A program made the position numbers and the translations under genes. This document shows, in pieces, positions 1 to 8,375 of a stretch of 11,500 nt of DNA (positions are counted from its first letter, which is position 1; each line of letters opens with the position of its first letter). Where the stretch lies: assembly GCA_003503355.1 (NCBI GenBank), contig DOCS01000089.1, forward strand, positions 1 to 11,500, in the 5' to 3' direction. The notes under the pieces were generated by a model. That model did no database searches and was not told the origin of the DNA. It saw only the letters and a list, made by a program, of their open reading frames with translations. The stretch comes from Opitutia bacterium. Lineage in GTDB: Bacteria > Verrucomicrobiota > Verrucomicrobiia > Opitutales > Coraliomargaritaceae.

Positions 1-809
1 ATGCAAGTCGGGTGAATCTGCGTGTAACAAGGATTCGCAAAGCCTGCACCACGCTTGTGGGCGCGGTACGCTGCCGTCACATTGCAACCCTGCGCATTGG
101 TCGACAGGAAGAAGACGTTGCCGTAACCACCAGTGGCCATCACCACAGCATCACCGGCATGGCGAGACACTTCGCCCGTCACCATATTACGCACAACCAC
201 ACCCTTGGCGTGACCGTCGACCTTAACCACATCGAGCATTTCGTGGCGATTATACATCTTCACCTTACCGAGGCCAATCTGCTTACTTAGCGCGGCATAG
301 GCGCCCAGCAGCAATTGCTGACCGGTTTGACCACGTGCATAGAAGGTACGGGAAACCTGCGCTCCACCGAACGAGCGATTCGCAAGCATGCCGCCGTACT
401 CGCGCGCAAATGGCACGCCCTGCGCAACACACTGGTCAATGATGTCACTACTCACTTCGGCAAGGCGGTACACGTTCGCTTCACGCGCACGATAGTCGCC
501 GCCCTTGACAGTGTCATAAAACAGGCGGCGCACACTGTCGCCGTCGTTCTGATAATTCTTAGCGGCATTGATGCCACCTTGCGCTGCGATACTGTGCGCA
601 CGACGCGGGCTATCTTGATAGCAAAAACAAGAGACGTTATAACCCTGCTCTGCAAGGCTTGCAGCAACTGCCCCACCGGCCAGACCGGAACCAATGACGA
701 TGACGTTGTATTTACGACGATTGGCCGGATTGACCAGCTTCATCTTGAACTTGTGGTTCGACCACTTGTCTGCCAGCGGTCCCTCAGGAATGTTTGAATC
801 AAGATTCAT
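1..809 (-). CDS. sdhA: Succinate dehydrogenase/fumarate reductase flavoprotein subunit, N-terminal part (runs off the left edge)
   Basis: This is the FAD-bearing catalytic subunit of respiratory complex II, which oxidises succinate to fumarate on the cytoplasmic face of the membrane. The minus-strand frame is open from the ATG at 809-807 to the window edge, giving 269 codons and no stop. Visible motifs are the dinucleotide-binding stretch [11 protein letters not shown] (G40-x-G42-x-x-G45), then [12 protein letters not shown], where His72 is the expected site of covalent FAD attachment. Further on come [39 protein letters not shown], and TQIHPTC at the very end. The family is usually about 600 or more residues, so roughly the N-terminal 40 percent is here. 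It starts 12 nt after the sdhC stop, so the two are an operon; sdhB would be expected beyond the left edge. An AGGA lies 10 nt before the ATG. Identification is certain from motifs and partner; the subtype (B. subtilis/Bacteroidota-like) is inferred. Confidence 0.96.
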   Translation of the reverse strand, partial: MNLDSNIPEGPLADKWSNHKFKMKLVNPANRRKYNVIVIGSGLAGGAVAASLAEQGYNVSCFCYQDSPRRAHSIAAQGGINAAKNYQNDGDSVRRLFYDTVKGGDYRAREANVYRLAEVSSDIIDQCVAQGVPFAREYGGMLANRSFGGAQVSRTFYARGQTGQQLLLGAYAALSKQIGLGKVKMYNRHEMLDVVKVDGHAKGVVVRNMVTGEVSRHAGDAVVMATGGYGNVFFLSTNAQGCNVTAAYRAHKRGAGFANPCYTQIHPTC

Positions 810-821
810 TATAATTCGGTC

Positions 822-1616
822 CTATTGGTGAAGTTGTTTAACGGCAGCTTCAACGGCTTCAACAGCCGGAGCATCCGCAGTCTTTGTAAGCTTACCAGTG
901 AGCGTCGCCACCGGAATCACAGCGAAGCCGATAAACACGACCAAACCGTACACAAGCGCAAAGCGATCGAGGCGTTGACGCCAGAGCTGATTGCGAAGCC
1001 CAACCGTTTGAAACATGCTGCTCACACCATGCGTCAGGTGCATGCAAAGTAAGCCGGTAGCAATTATGTAGAAGGCCGAAACCCACCACACTTGAAAACC
1101 AGCAACCATCATGTCGTTGACATTAAAAGTCATGACGGGCTGACCATTCTGGATAACCGGCTCACCATTTTTGACTAGCGGCACTTCGGCGATCTGCTCG
1201 CCATACTCCATCCCAGGTACATTGCGGACCGTATAATGGGCGATATGGAACACGATAAAAGCGAGTAAGATAATACCGCTCATGCGCATCGTCTTGGCCG
1301 CATAGGTCGCCTGCACCGACTTGCTGCCTGCGTAGCCCTGTGGCCGTGCCTTGCGATTGTCCAAGGTCAGCGAAATCGCCGCCCAGATGTGAATGCCTAT
1401 ACAAGCCAGCAGAAAGAGACGAATCCCCCACAGCATAGCCACCGGCATTGCGTGATGCAGCTTGTAGGCATACGCGTTAATAACATCAGGCCCCAAAAAG
1501 ATCTGCAAATTGCCCAGCATGTGCCCGAGCACAAACAAAACAAGTACCAGACCGGTGAGGGCCATTAGAATTTTCCGACCGATGGTCGATTTCAGAAAGC
1601 TACACAGTGAACACAT
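822..1616 (-). CDS. sdhC: Succinate dehydrogenase cytochrome b558 subunit (di-heme membrane anchor)
   Basis: This is the membrane anchor of complex II, which passes electrons from the flavoprotein/iron-sulfur subunits to quinone. The 264-residue protein has about five hydrophobic segments: roughly residues 16-40, 57-84, 111-128, 172-192 and 218-240. This matches the single-polypeptide, b-type heme SdhC of Bacillus, Bacteroidota and related groups, not the SdhC+SdhD pair. Conserved histidines that fit heme ligation are H32 (GHMLGNLQIF), H54/H55, H76, H124/H127 and H193/H196 (MHLTHGVSSMFQTVG). The loop between segments 3 and 4 contains a short tandem-like NGEPV/NGQPV sequence. The C-terminal 20 residues are alanine- and valine-rich. 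The ATG at 1616 has only a weak AGAAG in front. The first gene of the sdhCA(B) operon is preceded by a palindromic site. sdhA follows after 12 nt. Confidence 0.95.
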   Translation of the reverse strand: MCSLCSFLKSTIGRKILMALTGLVLVLFVLGHMLGNLQIFLGPDVINAYAYKLHHAMPVAMLWGIRLFLLACIGIHIWAAISLTLDNRKARPQGYAGSKSVQATYAAKTMRMSGIILLAFIVFHIAHYTVRNVPGMEYGEQIAEVPLVKNGEPVIQNGQPVMTFNVNDMMVAGFQVWWVSAFYIIATGLLCMHLTHGVSSMFQTVGLRNQLWRQRLDRFALVYGLVVFIGFAVIPVATLTGKLTKTADAPAVEAVEAAVKQLHQ

Positions 1617-1631
1617 AATCTTCTAGACGTA

Positions 1632-1650
1632 TTAGATATGACATATCTAA
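1632..1650. promoter_or_regulatory. Perfect 19-bp palindrome upstream of sdhC, candidate operator
   Basis: TTAGATATG-A-CATATCTAA is a perfect 9-bp inverted repeat around one central base, lying 16 to 34 bp before the sdhC ATG. The single-base centre makes a stable RNA hairpin less natural (8 bp with a three-base loop would be needed), so a dimeric DNA-binding protein site is the better reading. It overlaps the -10 and presumed start of a promoter-like pair on the minus strand, a position typical of repressor operators. I cannot match it to a named regulator. Confidence 0.45.
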
Positions 1651-1671
1651 GGGCTAGCACGACCTTTACAA
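1644..1671 (-). promoter_or_regulatory. Weak sigma70-like promoter candidate for sdhC
   Basis: On the minus strand, TTGTAA (1671-1666) and TAGATA (1649-1644) are separated by 16 nt. The match to TTGACA/TATAAT is only 4/6 and 3/6. Transcription would start near 1637, inside the palindrome, about 20 nt before the ATG. This is offered because position and spacing fit, not because the match is strong. Confidence 0.25.
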
Positions 1672-1911
1672 ACCACTACCCTCTAATGCCTAACCTACAA
1701 GAAGCACTAATTAAACATAGAAGGGCAACTTAAGAAACTGCCCTGCGCACTTAAACACCAACATAATGGATAATGCGGAACAAGGAACCATGTCCAGCCT
1801 CAAATCAAACACACTAATCCAAGCCCCATCCAAAAACAGCCCTCCTTATCTATGAGCGCGCTTCTAAAAAGATTCCCCCAAAAAGGATTGCCATCACAAA
1901 AGGGCAGACAG

Positions 1912-1939
1912 TTGAATGTCGACCTGGAAGCGCCACAAT
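1912..1939 (+). promoter_or_regulatory. Sigma70-like promoter candidate for pyrG
   Basis: TTGAAT (1912-1917) and CACAAT (1934-1939) are spaced 16 nt, each matching 4/6 of the consensus. This would give a leader of roughly 20 to 40 nt, depending on the pyrG start. A competing -10-like TATATT lies at 1955-1960, followed by a T-run, but has no good -35. Neither is proven. Confidence 0.25.
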
Positions 1940-1947
1940 CCCCGTGA

Positions 1948-3582
<1,635 letters not shown>

Positions 3583-3586
3583 CCGG

Positions 3587-4210
3587 ATGCGCCTCCATTC
3601 ATTCGCGTCTTTACTGCTACTCATCTGGGCACTCGGCTGCGGCTGCAGCACCACCACGCGCGCGCCGCAGCTGTACCTCAGCCATTTCGATTTAAAGCAG
3701 CCGCAAATTGACGACTTCGAAACCTGCGCCGCCGCAGGCTGCCGCAAACGCTCTCGTCTCGTCTATAGCGAATCGGAATGGCACAGCCTACGCGCCCTCT
3801 TCCAACCGGCACCCACCAGCGCAGCAGAAGAGCGCGAACGGCTGCTAGTTGCCATCGCCGCGATGGAGACCATTATTGGCGAGAAAAACGGCACCTCGGG
3901 CGACAACCAAATGAACCAGAGGCGGGGCAGCAAAAGCCCGCAGCTCGACTGCATCGCAGAAGCCGCCAACACCACCGTCGCCCTCTTGCTGCTCGAAAAA
4001 GAAGGCCTGATCCATCACCATCGGGTCAGCTACCCGCAACACCGCGGCTTCGTTCACCTGCGCTTCCCACATAACACAGCAGCTGTGTTCGAGCTAGAAA
4101 GCGGCCAGCACTTCGCCATCGACTCCTGGTTTTTCGCCAACGGCGAGCAGCCAATCTGCGTGCCGGTCGACAAATGGAAAGCTGGCTACAATCCGCATAA
4201 AGCCGATTAA
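3587..4210 (+). CDS. Conserved lipoprotein of unknown function with a possible Cys-His-Asp triad
   Basis: I do not recognise a named gene. The N-terminus, MRLHSFASLLLLIWALGCGCS, is a short lipoprotein signal with lipobox ALGC and lipidated Cys18, so the protein is probably anchored in the outer or cytoplasmic membrane. Next come a Cys47-x4-Cys52 pair (TCAAAGC) and a helical stretch with SEWHSLRALFQPAPTSAAEERERLLVAIAAMETIIG. The C-terminal half holds QLDC(122)IAEAANT, FPH(162)NTAAVFELESGQ and FAID(179)SWF. From memory, similar uncharacterised proteins occur in Proteobacteria with the same conserved blocks. The C/H/D order and the H-to-D spacing resemble the transglutaminase-like cysteine hydrolase fold; that is my inference. 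It starts 4 nt after pyrG and ends 15 nt before the DUF5069 gene, so it is likely co-transcribed. No Shine-Dalgarno is evident. Confidence 0.8.
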   Translation: MRLHSFASLLLLIWALGCGCSTTTRAPQLYLSHFDLKQPQIDDFETCAAAGCRKRSRLVYSESEWHSLRALFQPAPTSAAEERERLLVAIAAMETIIGEKNGTSGDNQMNQRRGSKSPQLDCIAEAANTTVALLLLEKEGLIHHHRVSYPQHRGFVHLRFPHNTAAVFELESGQHFAIDSWFFANGEQPICVPVDKWKAGYNPHKAD

Positions 4211-4225
4211 CCCACCGACTCACCT

Positions 4226-4771
4226 ATGGAACACTACAACTATTCCACACGCATCAAAGCCATCTGGAACGACGCCGTCGCGCAGTATCAAGCAGGCAAC
4301 CGCACGCCGGACAGCTACTTCGACCAAACCACCCTCGCCGAAATCGCTTCCATCGGCCTCAACGCCATGGACGTCTACGACCCCGTGGAAGACCACCTAT
4401 CGGGAGCGGAAATCGACTTCGAGACCTTCCTGATGATTTCAGCGGCCCGCCGCGACTATTTCCTCAACGTCCAAAAAGGCCAGCCCTCCGCACACACCCT
4501 GGACCGCACCACCTTGCCGCCCAAGGACCTCGAAGTACGCGGCATCACCTGGCTGCCGCGCATTATGCCCAAAGCGCTCGCCAAGCTCCGCGGCGAATTA
4601 CCACCCGAAACCATGTACGGCTGCGGCGGCGACCGGCGCTTCTTCAAGGCCAACAACATCCATCCGGCTGAATTCCTGCGGGCCGCATGGGCGCACGAAG
4701 ACGAGCCCGAAAAACTCATCGATTGGGTCGAAACACGCCGCGCGACCGCAATGGTCAAAACTGCGTCTTGA
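4226..4771 (+). CDS. DUF5069 domain-containing protein
   Basis: A 181-residue soluble protein of unknown function. The C-terminal part, about residues 105-172 (VRGITWLPRIMPKALAKLRGELPPE, then GCGGDRRFFKANNIHPAEFLRAAW and KLIDWVETR), fits the DUF5069 pattern. In that pattern a LPR-x-x-K-x-R-A segment is followed by a D-x-R-(L/F)-(L/F) segment and a short helical end. The N-terminal 100 residues are longer than in the short versions of the family. They include NAMDVYDPVEDHLSGAEIDFETFLMISAARRDYFLNVQKGQ, a block rich in acidic and aromatic residues. There is no signal peptide or membrane segment. The gene closes the pyrG operon; a strong terminator begins 25 nt after its stop. No Shine-Dalgarno precedes the ATG; the leader CCCACCGACTCACCT is pyrimidine-rich. 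The domain call is from motif memory. Confidence 0.85.
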   Translation: MEHYNYSTRIKAIWNDAVAQYQAGNRTPDSYFDQTTLAEIASIGLNAMDVYDPVEDHLSGAEIDFETFLMISAARRDYFLNVQKGQPSAHTLDRTTLPPKDLEVRGITWLPRIMPKALAKLRGELPPETMYGCGGDRRFFKANNIHPAEFLRAAWAHEDEPEKLIDWVETRRATAMVKTAS

Positions 4772-4796
4772 TCTTCCGCGTAGACATGTAATTCCT

Positions 4797-4830
4797 AAAG
4801 GTCCGCCCGATTCATCCGGCGGACCTTTTT
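4797..4830 (+). terminator. Intrinsic terminator behind the pyrG operon, abutting trpC
   Basis: An 11-bp perfect stem, AAAGGTCCGCC (4797-4807) with GGCGGACCTTT (4818-4828), has a 10-nt loop and a T-run at 4826-4830. It ends the pyrG-lipoprotein-DUF5069 unit. The trpC ATG (4834) is only three bases after the last T, so transcripts reaching trpC must read through it or begin within it. Confidence 0.88.
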
Positions 4831-4833
4831 GTT

Positions 4834-5631
4834 ATGGATAAACTAGCCGAAATCATGGCCGCAAAGCGGCACGCTCTGCGCGATCAAATCCGCCCGGTGC
4901 GGGAGCAGGAACTGTCACGCCTCGCCGACATGCAGCGTCAAGGCGGCAGCTTTCTCAAAGCACTCGCCCGCAAAGACCGCCTGTCCGTGATCGCAGAGAT
5001 CAAACGCAAGTCGCCCTCGGCTGGCGAGATTGTCGACGCCCGCCTCAACGCGGTCGACCAAGCGCGCACTTACGTCAACGCTGAAGCGGACTGCCTGTCG
5101 ATCCTGACCGATACGGATTATTTCGGCGGCAGACTGCAGGACCTATGGGACGTGGTCGAATTCCTCGAATGCCACGAGCGCAAGACCCCCTGCCTGCGCA
5201 AAGACTTTATGGTGCACCCGGTGCAAGTCGTTGAGGCTGCCGAAGGCGGCGCCCGCTGCATCCTGATCATCGTCCGCGCCCTGGTAGACGACGAAATCAA
5301 AGCCCTGCGCGACGCTGCAGGGATTGCCGGACTCGACGCTCTCTACGAAATCCACGAGGAACGCGAACTCGAAAGAGCGCTCAAATTCGACCCCGAGATC
5401 ATCGGCGTGAACAACCGCGACCTCAAGCGCTTCAAGACCGACCTCGCCGTATCCGAATTCTTAATCCCGCAAATCCCGGACGACATCATCAAAGTCAGTG
5501 AAAGCGGCATCTTTGGAGTCGAAGATGCCGAGCGCGCCAGCGCCTGCGGAGCCGATGCCATTCTGGTCGGCGAAGCACTGATGCGCGCCGAAGACACCGA
5601 CGCACTCATGGAAGCGTTCCACAACGCCTAA
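4834..5631 (+). CDS. trpC: Indole-3-glycerol-phosphate synthase
   Basis: It closes the indole ring from carboxyphenylaminodeoxyribulose phosphate in tryptophan synthesis; a cytoplasmic TIM-barrel enzyme. At 265 residues it is the normal single-function length, with no fused TrpF. Catalytic and phosphate-binding residues are visible in order: E55/K57 in VIAEIKRKSPSAG, K123 in LRKDFMV, E172 in ALYEIHEE, N193 in IGVNNRDL, and E223/S224 in KVSESGIFG. The start MDKLAEIMAAKRHAL is the family-like one, because the helix with the K-R motif normally lies this close to the N-terminus. ATG at 4855 (M8) is the only near alternative. The rest of the trp pathway is not in the window, so this is an orphan trpC. 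rsmA follows after 15 nt. Its oddest feature is the terminator hairpin directly in front of the start codon. Confidence 0.97.
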   Translation: MDKLAEIMAAKRHALRDQIRPVREQELSRLADMQRQGGSFLKALARKDRLSVIAEIKRKSPSAGEIVDARLNAVDQARTYVNAEADCLSILTDTDYFGGRLQDLWDVVEFLECHERKTPCLRKDFMVHPVQVVEAAEGGARCILIIVRALVDDEIKALRDAAGIAGLDALYEIHEERELERALKFDPEIIGVNNRDLKRFKTDLAVSEFLIPQIPDDIIKVSESGIFGVEDAERASACGADAILVGEALMRAEDTDALMEAFHNA

Positions 5632-5646
5632 GCGCACTTTCCTCCA

Positions 5647-6480
5647 ATGCCACTCAGTCCTAAGCAAACCCGCGCTCTACTCGATGAGCTCGCGCATTTC
5701 CCCAACAAGAAACTGGGGCAAAACTTCCTGGTTGACGGCAACATCGTTCGCAAGTCGATCGAGATGGCCGAGCTCAACGAAACCAGCCGCGTGGTCGAAG
5801 TCGGCCCCGGCTTGGGCACCCTCACCCGCGCGATCCTAAGCACCGGCGCAAGCGTGTGGGCAGTCGAGCGCGACAGCACCTTGGCGGAGCACATCCGCGC
5901 ACACGTGCTGCCCGAACAACCGCGCTTACACTTCACAGAGGGCGACTGCCTCGACCACCCACGCGCGGGCCTGCCCGATGAGCTAGCGGAAGCCGGCTTC
6001 AAGATCGTCGCCAACCTGCCCTACGCAGTCTCGACCCCGTGGATGGAGGCGGTGATCACCGGCCCACAGCCGGAGCGCATGGTATTGATGCTGCAAAAAG
6101 AAGCCGCCGACCGTTACATCGCCAGTCATGGCAGCAAAGCCTTTGGCGCGATTTCCATTTTCTTGCAGTCCGCCTATGTCGCCCACAGCAAGCACCTGGT
6201 CTCCGCTCAATGCTTCCACCCCGCACCCAAGGTCGACTCGGCCCTCCTGCGCCTGGATCGACGCGCAGACGCGGTGCATTTCTCCGCAGCCGCACGTCAG
6301 TGCATTCGTGGTATTTTCACACAGCGCCGCAAACAGCTCGGAGCGCTCTGCAAACGCGCCCCGCGCCCCGAAGCACTGCAATGGTTTGAATCGCTCCTCG
6401 AATCAGGCGTCAAACCAACTGTTCGGCCTGAAGAACTACCAATTGAGCACTGGCAACGCCTCGCACACAAACTGAAATAA
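5647..6480 (+). CDS. rsmA: 16S rRNA (adenine1518-N6/adenine1519-N6)-dimethyltransferase
   Basis: Also known as ksgA. It dimethylates two adjacent adenines in the 3'-terminal hairpin of 16S rRNA during small-subunit maturation, using S-adenosylmethionine. At 277 residues it matches family length. The N-terminus has the typical NKKLGQNFLVD (20-30). SAM binding is at VVEVGPGLGTLT (49-60). The catalytic motif IV is NLPY (123-126), followed by AVSTPWMEAV. The C-terminal domain has FHPAPKVDSALLRL and the basic FTQRRKQLGALCKRAP. It sits 15 nt behind trpC and 10 nt before the symporter gene, so it is probably co-transcribed with both. The leader CACTTTCCTCCA lacks a Shine-Dalgarno. Confidence 0.97.
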   Translation: MPLSPKQTRALLDELAHFPNKKLGQNFLVDGNIVRKSIEMAELNETSRVVEVGPGLGTLTRAILSTGASVWAVERDSTLAEHIRAHVLPEQPRLHFTEGDCLDHPRAGLPDELAEAGFKIVANLPYAVSTPWMEAVITGPQPERMVLMLQKEAADRYIASHGSKAFGAISIFLQSAYVAHSKHLVSAQCFHPAPKVDSALLRLDRRADAVHFSAAARQCIRGIFTQRRKQLGALCKRAPRPEALQWFESLLESGVKPTVRPEELPIEHWQRLAHKLK

Positions 6481-6490
6481 CCCCACTCCG

Positions 6491-7798
6491 ATGAACCCTC
6501 TTCGCTGGAAACTGCACTGGCAGATACTACTCTCCCTCGGCCTGGCCGCACTCTTCGGCCTGCTCATCCTGCCTGCCTCGGGCGGCAATTTCGCCGCCAC
6601 TTTTGAAAGCTTCTGCCTGTTCTTCGGCAAGCTCTTCATGAATGCGCTGAAGATGGTCATCGTGCCGCTCATTGTCGCTTCCATCATCAGTGGGGTCATG
6701 CACCTAGGCGCCGAAAAAGGTGTCGGCCGCATGGGTTTTAAAACCTTCCTGTATTACACTTTCAGCGGCACGGTTGCAGTCGTCATTGGGCTCATTGCCG
6801 TCAACCTTATCGGTCCCGGCCGGATTGACGCCGAAACCGCGACTGCGATGCTGGGCAGCGCGAGCGAAAGCGCCTCCAGCGAGGGGCTGCTCGCCAAGGT
6901 GGCAGGCCGTGGCAGCAGCGACCTGATCGACATCTTCCTGCGCATGTTCCCCTCCAATGTGGTCAATGCCGCCAGTAACAACGGCCAACTGCTGGGCGTC
7001 ATCACCTTCTCCATTCTCTTTGGGGTGTTCATCGGCAAGCTCGATCCAGCGATGCGACAAACGCAGCAGGCCTTCTGGGACAGCGCACAAAAGGTCATGC
7101 TGATGCTCACCGACTTCATCATTCGCTTCGCCCCGATCGGCGTGTTCGGCTTGGTCACTCCAGTGCTCCTGCACGCCCCCTTCAAGGACCTCTTCGGCGC
7201 GATCCTAATGTTCTTCCTGACCGTGCTATTGGCGCTGGTCCTCCACTTTTTTGTCAGCATGGGGCTGGCACTCAAATTCATTGGCAAAATCAGCCCACGC
7301 AAACACTACGAGGGCATGGCCCCTGTGCTGCTGACCGCATTTTCCACTGCAAGTTCATCCGCCACACTGCCGCTCACCCTCGACACGGTTGAAAACAAAG
7401 CCGGCATCTCCAACAAAACCTGCTCCTTTACGCTACCACTCGGCGCCACGGTCAACATGGATGGCACCGCGCTGTACGAATGCGTGGTGGTCATCTTCAT
7501 CGCCCAGCTCTACGCCTCCGCCGGCGGCATCGCTCTCGACTTTGGCCAACAACTGCTCGTCGTCGTGCTTGCGCTGACCACCAGCATCGGCGTCGCCGGG
7601 ATCCCCGCGGCCAGCTTGGTCGCGATTTCGGTCATCCTACCCGCAGTCGGCCTGCCCGTCGAAGCCATCGGCGTCGTCTGGGTCACCGACCGCATTCTCG
7701 ATATGTGCCGCACTTCCGTGAATGTTTTCAGCGACACCGTCGGCGCAGTCGTGATCGCCCGCTCCGAAGGCGAGACCCCGTATCAGGCTGAAAGTTAA
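6491..7798 (+). CDS. Dicarboxylate/amino acid:cation symporter (DAACS/SDF family), probably for glutamate or aspartate
   Basis: A membrane transporter that couples uptake of an acidic amino acid or dicarboxylate to Na+ or H+. The 435 residues equal the usual length (E. coli GltP 437). The pattern is strongly hydrophobic throughout, with the family's core motifs near the C-terminus. These are the serine-rich loop ASSSATLPLTLDTVE (about 287-301), NMDGT (322-326), AGIPAASL, and ILDMCRTSVNVFSDT with D404 and R407. In the archaeal homologue GltPh, the equivalent Asp and Arg contact the substrate amino and side-chain carboxyl groups. Arg at this site therefore points to aspartate/glutamate over neutral amino acids. 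Substrate and coupling ion remain inference. It is third in the trpC-rsmA cluster, 10 nt after rsmA, and has no Shine-Dalgarno (leader CCCCACTCCG). Confidence 0.94.
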   Translation: MNPLRWKLHWQILLSLGLAALFGLLILPASGGNFAATFESFCLFFGKLFMNALKMVIVPLIVASIISGVMHLGAEKGVGRMGFKTFLYYTFSGTVAVVIGLIAVNLIGPGRIDAETATAMLGSASESASSEGLLAKVAGRGSSDLIDIFLRMFPSNVVNAASNNGQLLGVITFSILFGVFIGKLDPAMRQTQQAFWDSAQKVMLMLTDFIIRFAPIGVFGLVTPVLLHAPFKDLFGAILMFFLTVLLALVLHFFVSMGLALKFIGKISPRKHYEGMAPVLLTAFSTASSSATLPLTLDTVENKAGISNKTCSFTLPLGATVNMDGTALYECVVVIFIAQLYASAGGIALDFGQQLLVVVLALTTSIGVAGIPAASLVAISVILPAVGLPVEAIGVVWVTDRILDMCRTSVNVFSDTVGAVVIARSEGETPYQAES

Positions 7799-7863
7799 AC
7801 ATCCTGCGATGCCATCCTCCCGCCTGCTGCTCCCAACAACAACTTCCGACCAACAACATAGCT

Positions 7864-8322
7864 ATGACCACTGACCAGCGCCTCGCCGAACTCGGCATCG
7901 AACTGCCTGCAGCCCCCGCACCCGCGGGCAACTACGTCGCCGCCATGCAAGTCGGCAACCTTCTGTATATTTCCGGAGCAATCTGCCTAGTTAACGGCGA
8001 GATGACTCACACCGGAAAGATCGGCGAAACCCGTGACATTGCCTACGGTCAAGCCGCCGCCCGCGTATGCGCACTCAACTTACTCGCCGTCGCCAAAAAG
8101 CACCTGGGCGACCTCGATCAGGTGTCCCGCGTGGTGCAACTGAATGGCTTCGTCAACGGCGTGCCCGGCTTTGCCGATAGCCCCGCAGTGATCAACGGGG
8201 CATCCAACACCATGGTCGAAATTCTCGGCGAACGCGGTCGCCATACGCGCGCAGCGGTGGCAGTCACCGGATTGCCCAAAGACACGACCGTCGAGATCCA
8301 GGCGACCTTCGAGGTCGCCTGA
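7864..8322 (+). CDS. RidA/YjgF/YER057c/UK114 family protein
   Basis: These small trimeric cytoplasmic proteins, in the RidA subgroup, hydrolyse reactive enamine/imine intermediates released by PLP enzymes. The 152-residue sequence carries AELGIELPAAPAPAGNYVAAMQVGNLLYISGA at the start, which is the variant seen in the longer YjgF-like-1 branch, not in classical RidA. The middle is a VQLNGFVNGVPGFADSPAVINGAS segment. The end is the conserved RHTRAAVAVTGLPKDTTVEIQATFEVA. Arg129 in TRAAVAV is the position of the arginine needed for deaminase activity in RidA, so activity is possible but unproven. It lies 65 nt after the symporter on the same strand and converges with queF. No Shine-Dalgarno precedes the ATG; GTCATGTT-like alternatives were not found. 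Confidence 0.92.
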   Translation: MTTDQRLAELGIELPAAPAPAGNYVAAMQVGNLLYISGAICLVNGEMTHTGKIGETRDIAYGQAAARVCALNLLAVAKKHLGDLDQVSRVVQLNGFVNGVPGFADSPAVINGASNTMVEILGERGRHTRAAVAVTGLPKDTTVEIQATFEVA

Positions 8323-8334
8323 TTAGAACTGAGA

Positions 8335-8350
8335 TAGGCATTCCTGCCTA
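8335..8350. terminator. Small hairpin between convergent ridA and queF, weak terminator candidate
   Basis: TAGGCA (8335-8340) and TGCCTA (8345-8350) form a 6-bp stem with a TTCC loop, 12 nt after the ridA stop. Neither strand has a real T-run behind it, so it is at best a weak or bidirectional end. No better terminator is visible in the 53-bp gap. Confidence 0.3.
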
Positions 8351-8375
8351 CTTCACTTCGCCGCTCGAACGCTTA

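Noticed and set aside
315..797. Plus-strand open frame (160 codons) at the left end
   Set aside because: It is antisense to the clear sdhA frame with FAD motifs and has no family signature.
1722..1744. 6-bp inverted repeat AGGGCA/TGCCCT as a terminator
   Set aside because: The stem is short with an 11-nt loop and no T-run follows on either strand.
4772..4796. Tryptophan leader peptide or T-box before the trpC hairpin
   Set aside because: No open frame with tandem Trp codons and no T-box-like sequence in the short gap after the DUF5069 stop.
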